A stretch of DNA of 64,000 nucleotides from a virus: the IMG/VR virus record IMGVR_UViG_3300037193_001894, positions 17,352 to 81,351 of that record. One strand, given 5' to 3'. The number at the start of each line of letters is the position of its first letter. The first letter of the stretch is position 1. The notes beneath the pieces were generated by a model. The model was not told the DNA's origin. It saw nothing but the letters and a program-made list of their open reading frames with translations, and did not search any database. Both the position numbers and the translations under genes were made by a program. Positions 14,728-23,198 of the stretch are shown in pieces.

Positions 14728-16655
14728 CAGTTTGCGTAGAACTCCTTGACCGTGGAGAAGTCGGTGGCCCGGGGGCTGCCCGGCAGGCCCTTGACGATCT
14801 TGCCGCCCCAGCCGGTGTTGGTGAGCCTGGAGTCGAGGATGGCCACGACGCCCTTGTCCTCGGCGGTGCGGATCAGACGGCCGTAGCCCTGGACAAGGGT
14901 CAGCGTCATCATCGGGATGGTCAGGTCCCGGAAGGACGACCCGCCGAGCCGCTCGACCTGCTCGGAGCGGGCCGCGAAGACCGGCTCGGTCGGCACCGGG
15001 AAGGGCAACTTGTCGATGACGACCAGGCGGCAGGTGTCGCCCTGGAAGTCCACCCCGGTGAAGAACGACTTGAGCGCGAACAGCACCGAGTGGGTGTCCT
15101 CGACGAACCGAGCCGCCAGGTCCTTGTTCGAGCCCTGGCCCTGGACCAGCGGGGTGTAGCCCTGCATCTCCAGCCACGGCGAGAGGGTGTCGTACGCGGC
15201 CTGCATCGAGGCGCGGCTGGTGAACAGCATCAGAGCGCCACCGCCAGCGGCCGAGATCAACTCCTGCATCGCCACGCCGGACCAGGACAGCCAGGCAGCC
15301 CGCTCCTTGGGGGAGGGGATCGCCCGGTCCGGGGTGTAGAGCAGCGCCTGCTTGGTGTAGTCGAACGGGGTGCCGACGTTCATCGACTCGGTGGTCTCGG
15401 GGAGCCCGAGCCGGTCCTTGATGAAGGAGAAGTCCCCGTTGACCGAGAGCGTCGCGGAGATGAGCACGGACGGGGTGGTGTCCCACAGCCACGCGGCAAG
15501 GTAGGAGCCGACGTGCACCGGGGCCGTCTTGATCAGGGTCTGCTTGCCCGCCCGGTTCTCGGTGACCTCGGTCCAGCGGACCAGCAGGTCGTCGTCCATC
15601 GTCATGGCGTCCACGAGCCGGTCGGCGTAGTTGTTGGCCCGCTTGACCAGCCGGGTGCGCTTGGTCTCCTCCTTGACATCGCCACGGCTGATCGTGATCT
15701 CGTCGATCTCCTCGGCGAACGCACGCAGGGCCTCGACCAACTCCATGAACACCTCGGAGTTGTCCACGAAGAACCGCAGCGGGAGCCGCTCCCTGTCGCC
15801 CTTCTCGTCGATGAGCGCCCAGACCTCCTCGGTCTTCATCGCCACCTCGGTGTCGTTCTTGAGGGCGACGCCCTGGACGGCGGCGAAGGTGTTGACCTCG
15901 CCGACCATCGCGGTGATGCCGGTCTTGCGGACCTCGCTGCCCAGCGCGTTGGTGGCGTACTCCTCGGTCTCGTGGGCCTCGTCGATCAGCACCAGGTCGT
16001 ACTCGCCGAGCATCGTGGCGTAGCCGTCGGTCATCTCGCGGACCTTGAGGTCGGCCATCAGCATCGCGGTGTTGGTCACCACGACCTGGGCCTCGCGGCC
16101 CTTCGCCTTGGCCTTCTCGGCGAAGCAGACCTCGCCGAAGGGGCACTTGCGCTTGCCGGGGCACTCGTTGGAGGTCGAGGCGACGTAGGAGAACTCCTCC
16201 TTGGTCACGGGGGTCTCGAAGTGCTCGCGGTCCCCGGTGTGGTTGTCGTCGGCCTCCAACTCGTCCAGCATCGCCTTGAGGTGGGGAACGCGGGCCTGGG
16301 CCTTGGGGTCCACGGCCTTGGCCCGGCAGAAGTAGTTGGACCGGCCCTTGACCAGCGCCCAGGTGAACGGGACGCCGAGGTGCTCCTGGAGGAACGGCAC
16401 GTCCTTGTTGGCGTACTGCTCCATCAGCGCGATCGTGGCGGTGGCGACGATGGTCTTCTTGCCGCCGAGGATGGCGGGGATCATCGTGGCCAGCGACTTG
16501 CCGGTGCCGCAGCCAGCCTCGGCCAGCCCGTGCCCGCCCTCGGCGATGATCTTCTCCACGAAGGCGGCGAGGGCCTGCTGCTGGGGGCGCTCGGTGTAGC
16601 CGGGCAACTTCGCGGCGAGCACCTTCTCTGCGTCTGCGAAGGTCTTGATCGTCAT
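14727..16655 (-). CDS. XPD/DinG-like superfamily 2 helicase with Fe-S cysteines
   Basis: 642 residues from ATG 16655, which has AGGAGA 6 bases upstream. Q-motif-like ERPQQQALAAFV precedes Walker A AEAGCGTGKSLA; DEAH box is VLIDEAHETEE; motif III-like VLISATLS; motif VI-like QGYGRLIRT. Four cysteines between motifs I and II (YFCRAK, ECPGKRKCPFGEVC) are placed as in the iron-sulphur domain of XPD/DinG helicases. It should be a 5'-3' DNA helicase acting in repair or recombination. The frame stays open for 74 more codons to an ATG at 16877; see the separate entry. Confidence 0.88.
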   Translation of the reverse strand: MTIKTFADAEKVLAAKLPGYTERPQQQALAAFVEKIIAEGGHGLAEAGCGTGKSLATMIPAILGGKKTIVATATIALMEQYANKDVPFLQEHLGVPFTWALVKGRSNYFCRAKAVDPKAQARVPHLKAMLDELEADDNHTGDREHFETPVTKEEFSYVASTSNECPGKRKCPFGEVCFAEKAKAKGREAQVVVTNTAMLMADLKVREMTDGYATMLGEYDLVLIDEAHETEEYATNALGSEVRKTGITAMVGEVNTFAAVQGVALKNDTEVAMKTEEVWALIDEKGDRERLPLRFFVDNSEVFMELVEALRAFAEEIDEITISRGDVKEETKRTRLVKRANNYADRLVDAMTMDDDLLVRWTEVTENRAGKQTLIKTAPVHVGSYLAAWLWDTTPSVLISATLSVNGDFSFIKDRLGLPETTESMNVGTPFDYTKQALLYTPDRAIPSPKERAAWLSWSGVAMQELISAAGGGALMLFTSRASMQAAYDTLSPWLEMQGYTPLVQGQGSNKDLAARFVEDTHSVLFALKSFFTGVDFQGDTCRLVVIDKLPFPVPTEPVFAARSEQVERLGGSSFRDLTIPMMTLTLVQGYGRLIRTAEDKGVVAILDSRLTNTGWGGKIVKGLPGSPRATDFSTVKEFYAN

Positions 16656-16877
16656 GGCTGTCTCCTGGTGTCGGGCTCTCTGGCTGGTCTCAGCGTACAC
16701 CAAGGAATCTGGGTGCGCGACACCGGAGATAGAAAAAACTCTGGGGGCTCGGCAGGCCGGGTCGCCGTGCACCCAGGCCCCGTAGTGCACCGAGTCCGGA
16801 TCCGACTCCTTGGTCCACCCGCCGTTGGCGATCCCGACCGGGTGCGAGCAGGACTCCACCGCCACCTCAGCGCTCAT
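16656..16877 (-). other. In-frame N-terminal extension or separate small ORF before the helicase
   Basis: ATG at 16877 overlaps the upstream gene's stop as ATGA and begins MSAEVAVESCSHPVGIANGG, continuing through HYGAWVHGDPACRAPRVF, which looks like a real small Cys/His protein. There is no stop before the helicase ATG. The last 30 codons use AGA, GTT, TTT, TCT, TTG and ACA and contain a T6 tract, unlike the flanking genes, as if non-coding. Either a 716-residue helicase exists or a small gene has lost its stop. Confidence 0.5.
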
Positions 16878-17095
16878 GCGTTCTCCTCGTACCAGCAGCG
16901 GAGCCGGTCGGCCTCGATGTCGGCCGAGGCCTGCGTCGGATGGGCCTGCTTGATCTTCCCCAGCCCCGGGCGCTGCCCCGGGAAGGAGCCGGTCGCCCGA
17001 TCGTAGACACCGTAGACCACCTTGCGGGGGCCGACCGGGATCGGCTTGACGATGAACCGGACCGCGCCGGTCGGCAGCGTCCTCTCGGGGGTCAC
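16874..17095 (-). CDS. Hypothetical protein (73 aa)
   Basis: GTG 17095 overlaps the metalloprotease-like gene's stop as GTGA. The product starts MTPERTLPTGAVRFIVKPIP as initiated and ends RLRCWYEENA; VVYGVYDRATGSFPG resembles short beta-hairpin proteins that follow DUF1508-like patterns, but the match is weak. Coupled on both sides. Confidence 0.7.
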   Translation of the reverse strand: MTPERTLPTGAVRFIVKPIPVGPRKVVYGVYDRATGSFPGQRPGLGKIKQAHPTQASADIEADRLRCWYEENA

Positions 17096-17856
17096 GAGGC
17101 CTCCAGGGCTCGGGCGGTGGCCAGCGCGTGGGTGCGGGGCTTGGAGCCGGACGGCCCGAACCGTCCCGCCTTGACGTTGGCCCGGATCGCCTCCGCCGCC
17201 TGGTGCCGGGCGGTGTAGCCGACCAGCCTGCGCTGCGCGGCCTCGCGCTGGCTCTCGGCCTGGGCCTTCTCCTGGCGCTTGGCGGCAGCGGCCTGCCGGG
17301 ACCGCTCGGCCTGGGTGACCACCGGATGCCCGGGCTTCGGCACGTCGGCCATGGTGTACCGGACCCGCTTGGCCTTGAACGAGGCCCGCAGGGTGTCGGC
17401 GTGCGTCTTGCCCATCTGGTAGCGGACCAGGGTGAGCAGCACCCCGGCGAACTCCGGCCCGTGGTGGGCGTGGTGGTAGCCGGTCAGGCAGTGCGCGATC
17501 TCGTGGAGGATCACCACCTCGCTGCGGCGGTGGACCTGGCTGACGGTGATCTCGCCGTACGCCCCGTGCGAGCCCCGGCCCGCGACCACGGTGATCTTGC
17601 GTCGCCCCCAGCGGGACTGGAACCAGGCGGCGCTGGTCACGGCGTCCACGTAGGCCTGGGTGGCGGCGACGGTCGGGCACTTCATCTGGACGGACTTGCC
17701 GTCCTCGATGACTCCCCATCCGGCGACGTGCTGGGTGTCCACGAGGTGCTTGGTCGCCGTCCGGCTGACCCGGAGGTCCCTGATCGCGTCCTCGGCGTCG
17801 TAGAGCCGCTGGCGCTGGTTGTCCCGGGCCTGGCCGGGGCGCAGTGCGTTCGGCAT
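17092..17856 (-). CDS. Putative zinc metalloprotease (HExxH)
   Basis: 254 residues. The motif VVILHEIAHCLTGY places H118, E119 and H122 in an HExxH zinc site, with a likely third ligand in HHAHHGPEF near residue 132, the arrangement seen in SprT-like and related minimal metallopeptidases. The preceding ITVSQVHRR and AYVDAV segments form the strand region. Residues 175-254 are a basic, Ala/Gln/Arg-rich coiled-coil tail (ERSRQAAAAKRQEKAQAESQ) likely to bind nucleic acid. Substrate unknown; SprT-like proteases act on DNA-protein crosslinks, which would suit a replication region, but this is inference. Confidence 0.72.
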   Translation of the reverse strand: MPNALRPGQARDNQRQRLYDAEDAIRDLRVSRTATKHLVDTQHVAGWGVIEDGKSVQMKCPTVAATQAYVDAVTSAAWFQSRWGRRKITVVAGRGSHGAYGEITVSQVHRRSEVVILHEIAHCLTGYHHAHHGPEFAGVLLTLVRYQMGKTHADTLRASFKAKRVRYTMADVPKPGHPVVTQAERSRQAAAAKRQEKAQAESQREAAQRRLVGYTARHQAAEAIRANVKAGRFGPSGSKPRTHALATARALEAS

Positions 17857-17857
17857 C

Positions 17858-18160
17858 TCAGAGCAGCCCCTTCGCGTTCGCGATCCGGGTGACCTCGGTC
17901 TTCTGGGTCGGGTAGGCCGTGAAGGGCTTCAAGTGCCGGTTCGCCTCCAGGGTCTTCTCCCAGCCCGCGAGGGCCTCCCACTCCACGAGGTGGATCCGGT
18001 AGGCGGCACCCCGGACGTTCTTGACCTTCTCGACCCGGGCGACGGTGACGGTTGCCATCTGTCCCCCGAACGGGTCGAAGGTGCGGCGCTGGAGCCGATC
18101 GCCGGGCTCCAGGTCCCGGGGGATCACCCGGGTCGTGTACTCGAATGTCTCGTCCGTCAT
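17858..18160 (-). CDS. Hypothetical protein (100 aa)
   Basis: ATG 18160 (MTDETFEYTTRVIP) is preceded by GGGAGAG. A small beta-rich domain is suggested by DLEPGDRLQRRTFDPFG, MATVTVARVEKVKNV and YRIHLVEWEALAGWEK. It is the first gene below the 18161-18437 intergenic region and precedes the metalloprotease-like gene by 1 base. Family not recognised. Confidence 0.72.
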   Translation of the reverse strand: MTDETFEYTTRVIPRDLEPGDRLQRRTFDPFGGQMATVTVARVEKVKNVRGAAYRIHLVEWEALAGWEKTLEANRHLKPFTAYPTQKTEVTRIANAKGLL

Positions 18161-18224
18161 GACTCTCCCTGGTGTCGTGCTGGCCCCTCTGGCGGGGGCA
18201 GGACCACTGCCGGTCCCTGGGACC

Positions 18225-18230
18225 ATCTTA
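18225..18230 (-). promoter_or_regulatory. Candidate -10 box TAAGAT
   Basis: TAAGAT on the minus strand is preceded by GGAATGTGG; no TTGAC-like -35 is found at 17-18 bp. It would serve the gene at 17858-18160. Weak evidence. Confidence 0.3.
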
Positions 18231-18376
18231 CCACATTCCTTGGAGTGGCCTTTTCTCACAGGATTCCGGGGGTGGGGGCCATTAGGCCTAGTAAGGCTTG
18301 ACAGGCTTATTAGGCTCTACCAAGTCGGACAGGCTCTCCTGGCCAGAGCGGTTCTAAAGACAGATACCCCGGTCTA

Positions 18377-18397
18377 TTAGAGCCCGAAGGGCTCTAA
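18377..18397 (-). terminator. Hairpin TTAGAGCCC / GGGCTCTAA
   Basis: A perfect 9-bp stem with a 3-base loop; on the minus strand the pairing can also be read as GAGCCC-TTCG closing, a stable tetraloop. It starts 41 bases past the stop at 18438 but has no T-tract. Confidence 0.6.
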
Positions 18398-18437
18398 CAA
18401 GGTGCCCTCCCTCGTGCCGCTCCGTGAGGTTGCAGCA

Positions 18438-18866
18438 TCAACCGTTCGGACGGAGCATCCCGGAGCCCTGGGCCATGGCCTGGGAGACCATCTCGCTACG
18501 CTGCTGCCGCATCTGCTCGGCCATCTGGAGGACCAGCGAGGTGATCTCGTCCTCCTCCACGTGCATCGGGGCCATGGCCATCAGCGGGACCTTCGAGGCG
18601 GCACCGAGGAAGCCCGAGTCCATGGCCAGGTAGATCGCCATCATCGGCTGGGGCTGGCCCTGCTGGTCTGGGACAACCACCATCGAGACCGCGAAGCAGA
18701 GGTCCTCGGCCACCTCGTCGCAGGCGTTGCGGACCATCACCGCCGTCGAGGACACCAGGTCCTTCTTGGGGATGTTGAACCGGAGCGGCGGCAGCGGCCG
18801 GTCGTTCAGGACCGCCTCCTGGGCGTCCAGGAACGCCTCCTGGATCTCGGGGTTCTCGTCGCTCAT
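18438..18866 (-). CDS. Hypothetical protein (142 aa)
   Basis: ATG 18866 overlaps the SNF2-like gene's stop as ATGA. Sequence starts MSDENPEIQEAFLDAQEAVL; the middle has a strand-rich part (FAVSMVVVPDQQGQPQPMMA, IYLAMDSGFLG) and the end is Met/Gln-rich and helical (VLQMAEQMRQQRSEMVSQAM). No family recognised. It ends a transcription unit that starts near 20826. Confidence 0.75.
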   Translation of the reverse strand: MSDENPEIQEAFLDAQEAVLNDRPLPPLRFNIPKKDLVSSTAVMVRNACDEVAEDLCFAVSMVVVPDQQGQPQPMMAIYLAMDSGFLGAASKVPLMAMAPMHVEEDEITSLVLQMAEQMRQQRSEMVSQAMAQGSGMLRPNG

Positions 18867-20479
18867 GCGCGGGCTCTCTTTCTGGGGTTCCGGGCGATCT
18901 GGAGCATCTGGCGACGCTCCGCTGCGGTGATGAAGTCCTCCCCGGAGTCGGTGTCGTCGAGGAGGGTGTCCTGCTGGGCGTTGCGCTCGATCATCGCGTT
19001 GGCGACGGTCTCCTCCACCGTCTGGTGGACGAAGAAGGTCATGCAGGTCGTGGACTCGGCCTCGGAGTCGATCCGGTGGGTGCGGTTGATCCGCTGGGTG
19101 CGGTTGGCGAAGGTCAGCGCCGACTCGTACTCGACAACGTAGGTGGCCTGGGGTAGGTTCACGCCTCTCGCCCCGGCGTCTGAGGAGAGCAGCACGGCCG
19201 GGTTCGGGCTCGACTTGAACTTGGCCCGCTCGATGGAGGTCTCCTCCAACGACATCCCGCCCCAGGTCAGGTAGACCTCGAACTTCTTCTTCCTCAGCGC
19301 CCTCGCCAGCAGGGGCAGCACGGACGGACCGAAGAAGGAGAACACGACGGCCTTGGCACCCTGCCCATGAACGACCGGCTCCAGGTAGTCGATCAGGCCC
19401 TGCTCCTTCACGGCGCTGACGGACCTGAAATAATCTTCCCCGAGTTCCTCGACGAGCATCCGGGCCAACCGGCTGCTGCCGTGCTTCGCGGAGTGGATGA
19501 TGCTCTCGGGATGGTTGGCCACCATCCGCTTGATCGTGTGCAGGCCGGGCACCGGCTCGGCCCCGGGCTCCTGGAGGTCGCAGACCATCTCGTAGAGGTC
19601 GCGCTGGTCGTCGGCCATGGTGAACCAGCGGCTCTCCTCGACCTGCTTGGGGAACTCCGCCATCACCTCGGGGTCGGACTTGCGCACCCGCAGGATCATC
19701 GGCTTGGCGATCTCGGCGAACCTCGGCATCCGGTCCTTGTAGTAGTGCGGACGGCCGTACGGGTCGCGGCTGCGGACGAACCACTCGAACTCCTTGACCA
19801 GCGGCATCGACTTGGGGTCGGCCAGCCGGAGTTGGCTGTAGGCGTCCTCGTAGTCGCGCTCGATGGGCGTGGCGGTCATCTCCAGCACCCGGGTGACCTC
19901 ACCCTTGCGCATCGCCCCCAGGGAGCGGAACCAGGACTTGTAGTTGTCGGACTCGCGGTTCTTGACCTTGGTGGACTCGTCGTAGACCACGAGCACCCGC
20001 TTGCCCTTGAACATCTCCATCAGCGGCCCGTCGGCCAGCGACTTGCCCCGCTTGCCGGGCACCCGGACGACCTTGGACAGGTCGGCCTTCCCGGTCTCGT
20101 AGGTGGTGATCAGCACCTGCGGCAGCCCGTTCTTCTCCAGGCGCTTCATCCGGCCGGTGCCGTGGTGCACCGCCGCGCTCAGCCGGGTGAACTTGGCGAA
20201 GTCCGAGGGCCACTCGTCGGCGGTGATCTTGCCCTTCTCGGCCACCAGCAGCACGTGGTCGATCTTGTCGTCCTCGAACATGAACGCGGACAGCGCCATG
20301 GCCAAGTGGGACTTGCCGGTGCCGGTGTCCCACACGGCCATGACGCCGCCGCCCTGCTCCAACTTGAGGTAGGCCCGGGCGATCCCGTCCTCCTGGAAGC
20401 CGTACAGCCCCCGGGGAGAGTGGTAGAGCGCGCCGTCGGGCCACCCCGGCTCCGGGGCCTCCACGGGCTCGGCGCTCAC
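18863..20479 (-). CDS. SNF2-like superfamily 2 helicase/ATPase
   Basis: 538 residues from GTG 20479, overlapping the upstream stop as GTGA. Motifs in order: LYGFQEDGIARAYL (Q-like), VWDTGTGKSHLAMA (motif I), VLLVAEKGKI (Ia), VLVVYDESTKVKN (motif II, DEST in place of DEAH), LEMTATPIE (III), AVVFSFFGP (IV), LLSSDAGARGVNLPQ (V) and RTQRINRTHRIDSE (VI). These define an SNF2/Swi2-type DNA translocase as found in many phages. It may remodel protein-DNA complexes or assist recombination. A TGAAATAATCT 11-mer on the plus strand at 19426 falls inside the gene. Confidence 0.88.
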   Translation of the reverse strand: MSAEPVEAPEPGWPDGALYHSPRGLYGFQEDGIARAYLKLEQGGGVMAVWDTGTGKSHLAMALSAFMFEDDKIDHVLLVAEKGKITADEWPSDFAKFTRLSAAVHHGTGRMKRLEKNGLPQVLITTYETGKADLSKVVRVPGKRGKSLADGPLMEMFKGKRVLVVYDESTKVKNRESDNYKSWFRSLGAMRKGEVTRVLEMTATPIERDYEDAYSQLRLADPKSMPLVKEFEWFVRSRDPYGRPHYYKDRMPRFAEIAKPMILRVRKSDPEVMAEFPKQVEESRWFTMADDQRDLYEMVCDLQEPGAEPVPGLHTIKRMVANHPESIIHSAKHGSSRLARMLVEELGEDYFRSVSAVKEQGLIDYLEPVVHGQGAKAVVFSFFGPSVLPLLARALRKKKFEVYLTWGGMSLEETSIERAKFKSSPNPAVLLSSDAGARGVNLPQATYVVEYESALTFANRTQRINRTHRIDSEAESTTCMTFFVHQTVEETVANAMIERNAQQDTLLDDTDSGEDFITAAERRQMLQIARNPRKRARA

Positions 20480-20793
20480 TCGACCGGTACGGGTCGGCTC
20501 AGCAGGTCCCACCAGACCTGGGAGCCGTCCTCGTCGAGGCGCTCCTCCAGCGGGATGCAGTGCACCATCTCGTCGCCGTCGTAGAGCACGACGATGAGGT
20601 CAGGGTCCTGGAGCGGGCACATCGGAGGGAAGTGCCCGACGAAGGAGACCCGACCGTCGCGGATGAAGCGGGACGCGGGAACGCGGACCCCGTTGTACTC
20701 CATCGACCAGGGCTGGCGGGAGTGCAGGGCGCGCTCGACCAGTCGCCAGCGCATGAGCGCCTGAGCGATCTGGATCTCCAGCGAGCGGTCCAC
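20476..20793 (-). CDS. Hypothetical protein (105 aa)
   Basis: Start GTG 20793 is chosen because GGAGG lies 5 bases upstream; longer TTG/GTG starts lack this. The product has a helical N-terminus (IQIAQALMRWRLVERAL) and a strand-rich remainder (WSMEYNGVRVPAS, DLIVVLYDGDEMVHCIP). Its TGA is coupled to the SNF2-like gene by GTGA. First gene of the unit whose candidate promoter is at 20826-20855. Confidence 0.65.
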   Translation of the reverse strand: MDRSLEIQIAQALMRWRLVERALHSRQPWSMEYNGVRVPASRFIRDGRVSFVGHFPPMCPLQDPDLIVVLYDGDEMVHCIPLEERLDEDGSQVWWDLLSRPVPVE

Positions 20794-20825
20794 GGTGTCC
20801 TCCACAGGATTTCTTGCTAGTGGCA

Positions 20826-20857
20826 AGGTTACCCATGGACCCTTGCTTTAGTCCATG
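20826..20857 (-). promoter_or_regulatory. Candidate promoter overlapped by an inverted repeat
   Basis: TGGACT (20850-20855) and TAACCT (20826-20831) are 18 bp apart on the minus strand. The inverted repeat CATGGAC / GTCCATG (20834-20840 and 20851-20857) overlaps the spacer and the -35 box. It lies between the end of the virion genes and the start of the SNF2 unit. Confidence 0.45.
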
Positions 20858-20874
20858 CTGTTGCGCTATGGGTC

Positions 20875-21408
20875 TCAGGCCCCTATCCCGACCTCCTGGA
20901 CGACCTCGGCGTACCCCTCGCCCTTGTAGACCAGCACCCGGGCTGGCTCCATCCGGACTCCCCAGCCTCGCTCGCCCACGATGATCTCGGTGAACTCCGG
21001 GGGCTCCAGCCCCACCTGCTGGGCGACCTCGGCATAGGAGGTCCGATCCTGGTAGGTCGAGTCGTAGCCGACCAACTCCTCCACCAGGGCGTACCCCTCG
21101 CGGGTGGAGACCGCCGTCTGGGAGACCTCCTGCGCCACCTCGGCGTACGACGTGCGGTCCTGGTAGAACGAGTCGTAGCCGATCAGTTCGGCGACCGAGG
21201 AGTACCCCTCCCGGGTGGAGGTGGCCACCAGCGCGACCTGCTGGGCCACCTCAGCGTACGAGGTCCGATCGTGGTAGATCGAGTCGTAGCCGATCAACTC
21301 AGCGACGGAGGCGTAGCCCTCCTGCTGAGGGGTGCCAGGGATCGGCTCGGAGGCCCCGGCGTCCTCGCCGTAGACCCCTTCGCCGTAGACGCCCTCGCCG
21401 TAGGCCAT
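20875..21408 (-). CDS. Repeat protein at the end of the tail operon (177 aa)
   Basis: ATG 21408 (MAYGEGVYGEG) overlaps the upstream stop as TGATG. Residues about 30-140 are three tandem 37-residue repeats, each made of EGYASVAELIGYDS-type and TSYAEVAQQVALVA-type halves, and the C-terminus repeats the theme again (GEGYAEVVQEVGIGA). The 111-bp DNA repeat is clear but diverged at third positions, so it is maintained by selection. Related half-repeats occur in the 81-residue product at 24059. Probably a virion or receptor-binding accessory; function unknown. Confidence 0.75.
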   Translation of the reverse strand: MAYGEGVYGEGVYGEDAGASEPIPGTPQQEGYASVAELIGYDSIYHDRTSYAEVAQQVALVATSTREGYSSVAELIGYDSFYQDRTSYAEVAQEVSQTAVSTREGYALVEELVGYDSTYQDRTSYAEVAQQVGLEPPEFTEIIVGERGWGVRMEPARVLVYKGEGYAEVVQEVGIGA

Positions 21409-23192
21409 CAGGACACGCGGAAGGCGTCTAGTGCGACACGGGCCTGTCCCGTCCCCAGGAACCTCCCGAACCCGACGTACGCCGGGGTGAAGGTGATGGC
21501 CAGAGACACCTCGGTCCGGAGGGTCGGCGCGAGCCGGTGCCCCTGCCACACGGATGCGTAGTAGGTGTTCCCGCCCTTGCGGATCGAGGCCCACGTCGGG
21601 ACCCCGAGATGCCAGTTGTTGTTGGCGCTGTTGATGATGGCCGTGGTGGTCCCGTTGACCCAGGCGGTGATCTGTCGGATACGTGCAGTGGCTTCGGCGG
21701 ACGGCCCCGAGTCGAGGCTGATGCCGATCCCGTTCCCCGCCGAGTCCACGATGTACGGACCCCAGAACTGCCGGTCGGCGGTCCCGCCGTGCTCCGCCAG
21801 GGTGGTCACCCGGAAGTCACCTGCCGGGACGGGCTGGTGGATACCCTGCTCCACCGCCTGGCCGGTCGGGATGTCGAACAGCACGCACCCCGGAGCGAGG
21901 GTCTTGTCCAGGACCACCCACGATGCGGTCCCGAGGTTCTTCTTCGTCCACTTCGCGTTCAGGCCGCTGATCGGACCCGACATACCAGAGGCGTCGTTGA
22001 ACTCGTCGTCCTTCGCGTTCGCCGTCACCAACTGGGCTCGGTGGTCTGGCGTCCCGTCGCCCTGCGAAGAGGCGGCTCCGCCGATGACCTTCCCCCCGCC
22101 ACCGCTCGGGGAGATGGAGAACTCGATCAGACCGAGATCGAACCAGGTGTCGCTGGTCATCCCCATCAGCGTGATGTTGCCGTCCGTGGTCACCTGGATG
22201 CGAGCCTCGCCGAGGTCGTTCCGCCCCATCAAGCCGAACTGGGCAACGAGTGGGCGATGCCCAACAGGAAGCGTGGCGAAGTTGCTGGCGGTGGTGAAGG
22301 CCGTCGTGCCAGAGTTCCGCACCGCACCCCGGACCTGGGCCACGTCCCCCACCAGTCGGTACTGGGGGGCCTCGCCCCACCGATTGGAGTTCGACGCCCA
22401 GCCGGTGTTCAGCGGCAGCGGCTGCCAGTTGGTGACGGTGAGCGTCGCACCAGAGCCCGCGTTGGCGACCCCTCCGACTCCATACACGCACACCGTCGTC
22501 CCGGCCAGGAAGTTCCCGCTGGCGGGCTTCAACGTCAGCGAGGTCAGCGCAGCAGTGCTCTCCCACATCAGCGAGGTCTTGCCGTTCCAACTGACCCCGG
22601 AGGTCACCGTGGACCAGTCACTCTGGAGCACCTTGTGGTGGGTCGTCGAGCGGTAGTTCGGGATGACGATGCGCCCCGCACCGAAGTACCCTGCGGCCTG
22701 AGTCGATCCCGGGAGGAACCCCAGACTCTGGTCGTCTCCAACCGACACGTCATGGGCCGAGGAACTGGCGTAGTGGTGCTTGCGGCGGTAGTTGGCTGCC
22801 GTCGCGTCGCCGTTCACGACCCCCTGCAACTCCACCGATGCCGCCGCTGCCGTCCCCCGGGCAACGAAGTCCACCACGAGGCTGTCGTACTCGGCAGCGA
22901 GGTCGGTCGAAGTCAGGTCAATCGTCGCCGCATCTGCGGAGAGGGTGACCTTCTTCAAGAGGGTCATCCCTGCTCCCCCCGACGCGGATGGGACGGTCAG
23001 CCAGTTCCCCCAGGCCGCACCGTCCCACCGCTCGATCGCACCGTGGTCCGAGCAGGGGTAGAGAGTGCCCGCCACCAGAGGGGCTGACGGGCGCGAGGCG
23101 TGGTTGCCTGGGGGCAGCAGCAGGGACTCGATGGCAGCGTTGACCTGAGCGCCCCACACGTCGCTGGGGCCGGGGGTAGGCAGGCTAGGCAT
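21408..23192 (-). CDS. Minor tail protein with C-terminal carbohydrate-binding-like domain
   Basis: 594 residues starting MPSLPTPGPSDVWGAQVN, the common N-terminus of phage appendage proteins. A short module around VAGTLYPCSDHGAIERWDGAAWG is followed by beta-rich domains (residues 75-340) and a C-terminal segment (KDDEFNDASGMSGPISGLNA to ARVALDAFRVS) that resembles laminin-G/concanavalin-type jelly rolls: WTKKNLGTASWVV, FWGPYIVDSAGNGIGI, RFLGTGQARVALD. Likely host-surface binding. Exact family cannot be fixed by eye. Confidence 0.75.
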   Translation of the reverse strand: MPSLPTPGPSDVWGAQVNAAIESLLLPPGNHASRPSAPLVAGTLYPCSDHGAIERWDGAAWGNWLTVPSASGGAGMTLLKKVTLSADAATIDLTSTDLAAEYDSLVVDFVARGTAAAASVELQGVVNGDATAANYRRKHHYASSSAHDVSVGDDQSLGFLPGSTQAAGYFGAGRIVIPNYRSTTHHKVLQSDWSTVTSGVSWNGKTSLMWESTAALTSLTLKPASGNFLAGTTVCVYGVGGVANAGSGATLTVTNWQPLPLNTGWASNSNRWGEAPQYRLVGDVAQVRGAVRNSGTTAFTTASNFATLPVGHRPLVAQFGLMGRNDLGEARIQVTTDGNITLMGMTSDTWFDLGLIEFSISPSGGGGKVIGGAASSQGDGTPDHRAQLVTANAKDDEFNDASGMSGPISGLNAKWTKKNLGTASWVVLDKTLAPGCVLFDIPTGQAVEQGIHQPVPAGDFRVTTLAEHGGTADRQFWGPYIVDSAGNGIGISLDSGPSAEATARIRQITAWVNGTTTAIINSANNNWHLGVPTWASIRKGGNTYYASVWQGHRLAPTLRTEVSLAITFTPAYVGFGRFLGTGQARVALDAFRVS

Positions 23193-23198
23193 CGCTCA

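Larger units (their letters stand above)
18161..18437. other. Structured intergenic region (277 bp) with short AGGCT repeats
   Basis: No gene fits on either strand and no tRNA cloverleaf or T-loop is present. From 18281 to 18345 the plus strand repeats AGGCCT/AGGCTT/AGGCTCT words, with GACAGGCT twice; a TTCTAAAGAC...GTCTATTAGA hairpin and the palindrome at 18377-18397 follow. A TANNNT box, TAAGAT, is at 18225-18230 on the minus strand, 65 bases above the next start codon. It may hold a promoter and a small RNA. Confidence 0.55.

Noticed and set aside
18240-18420. Possible tRNA in the intergenic region
   Set aside because: No T-loop GTTCRANNC with pairing arms and no acceptor stem on either strand.
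21010-21340. CRISPR-like array
   Set aside because: The 111-bp repeats are in frame in a coding gene, have no spacers and encode protein repeats.
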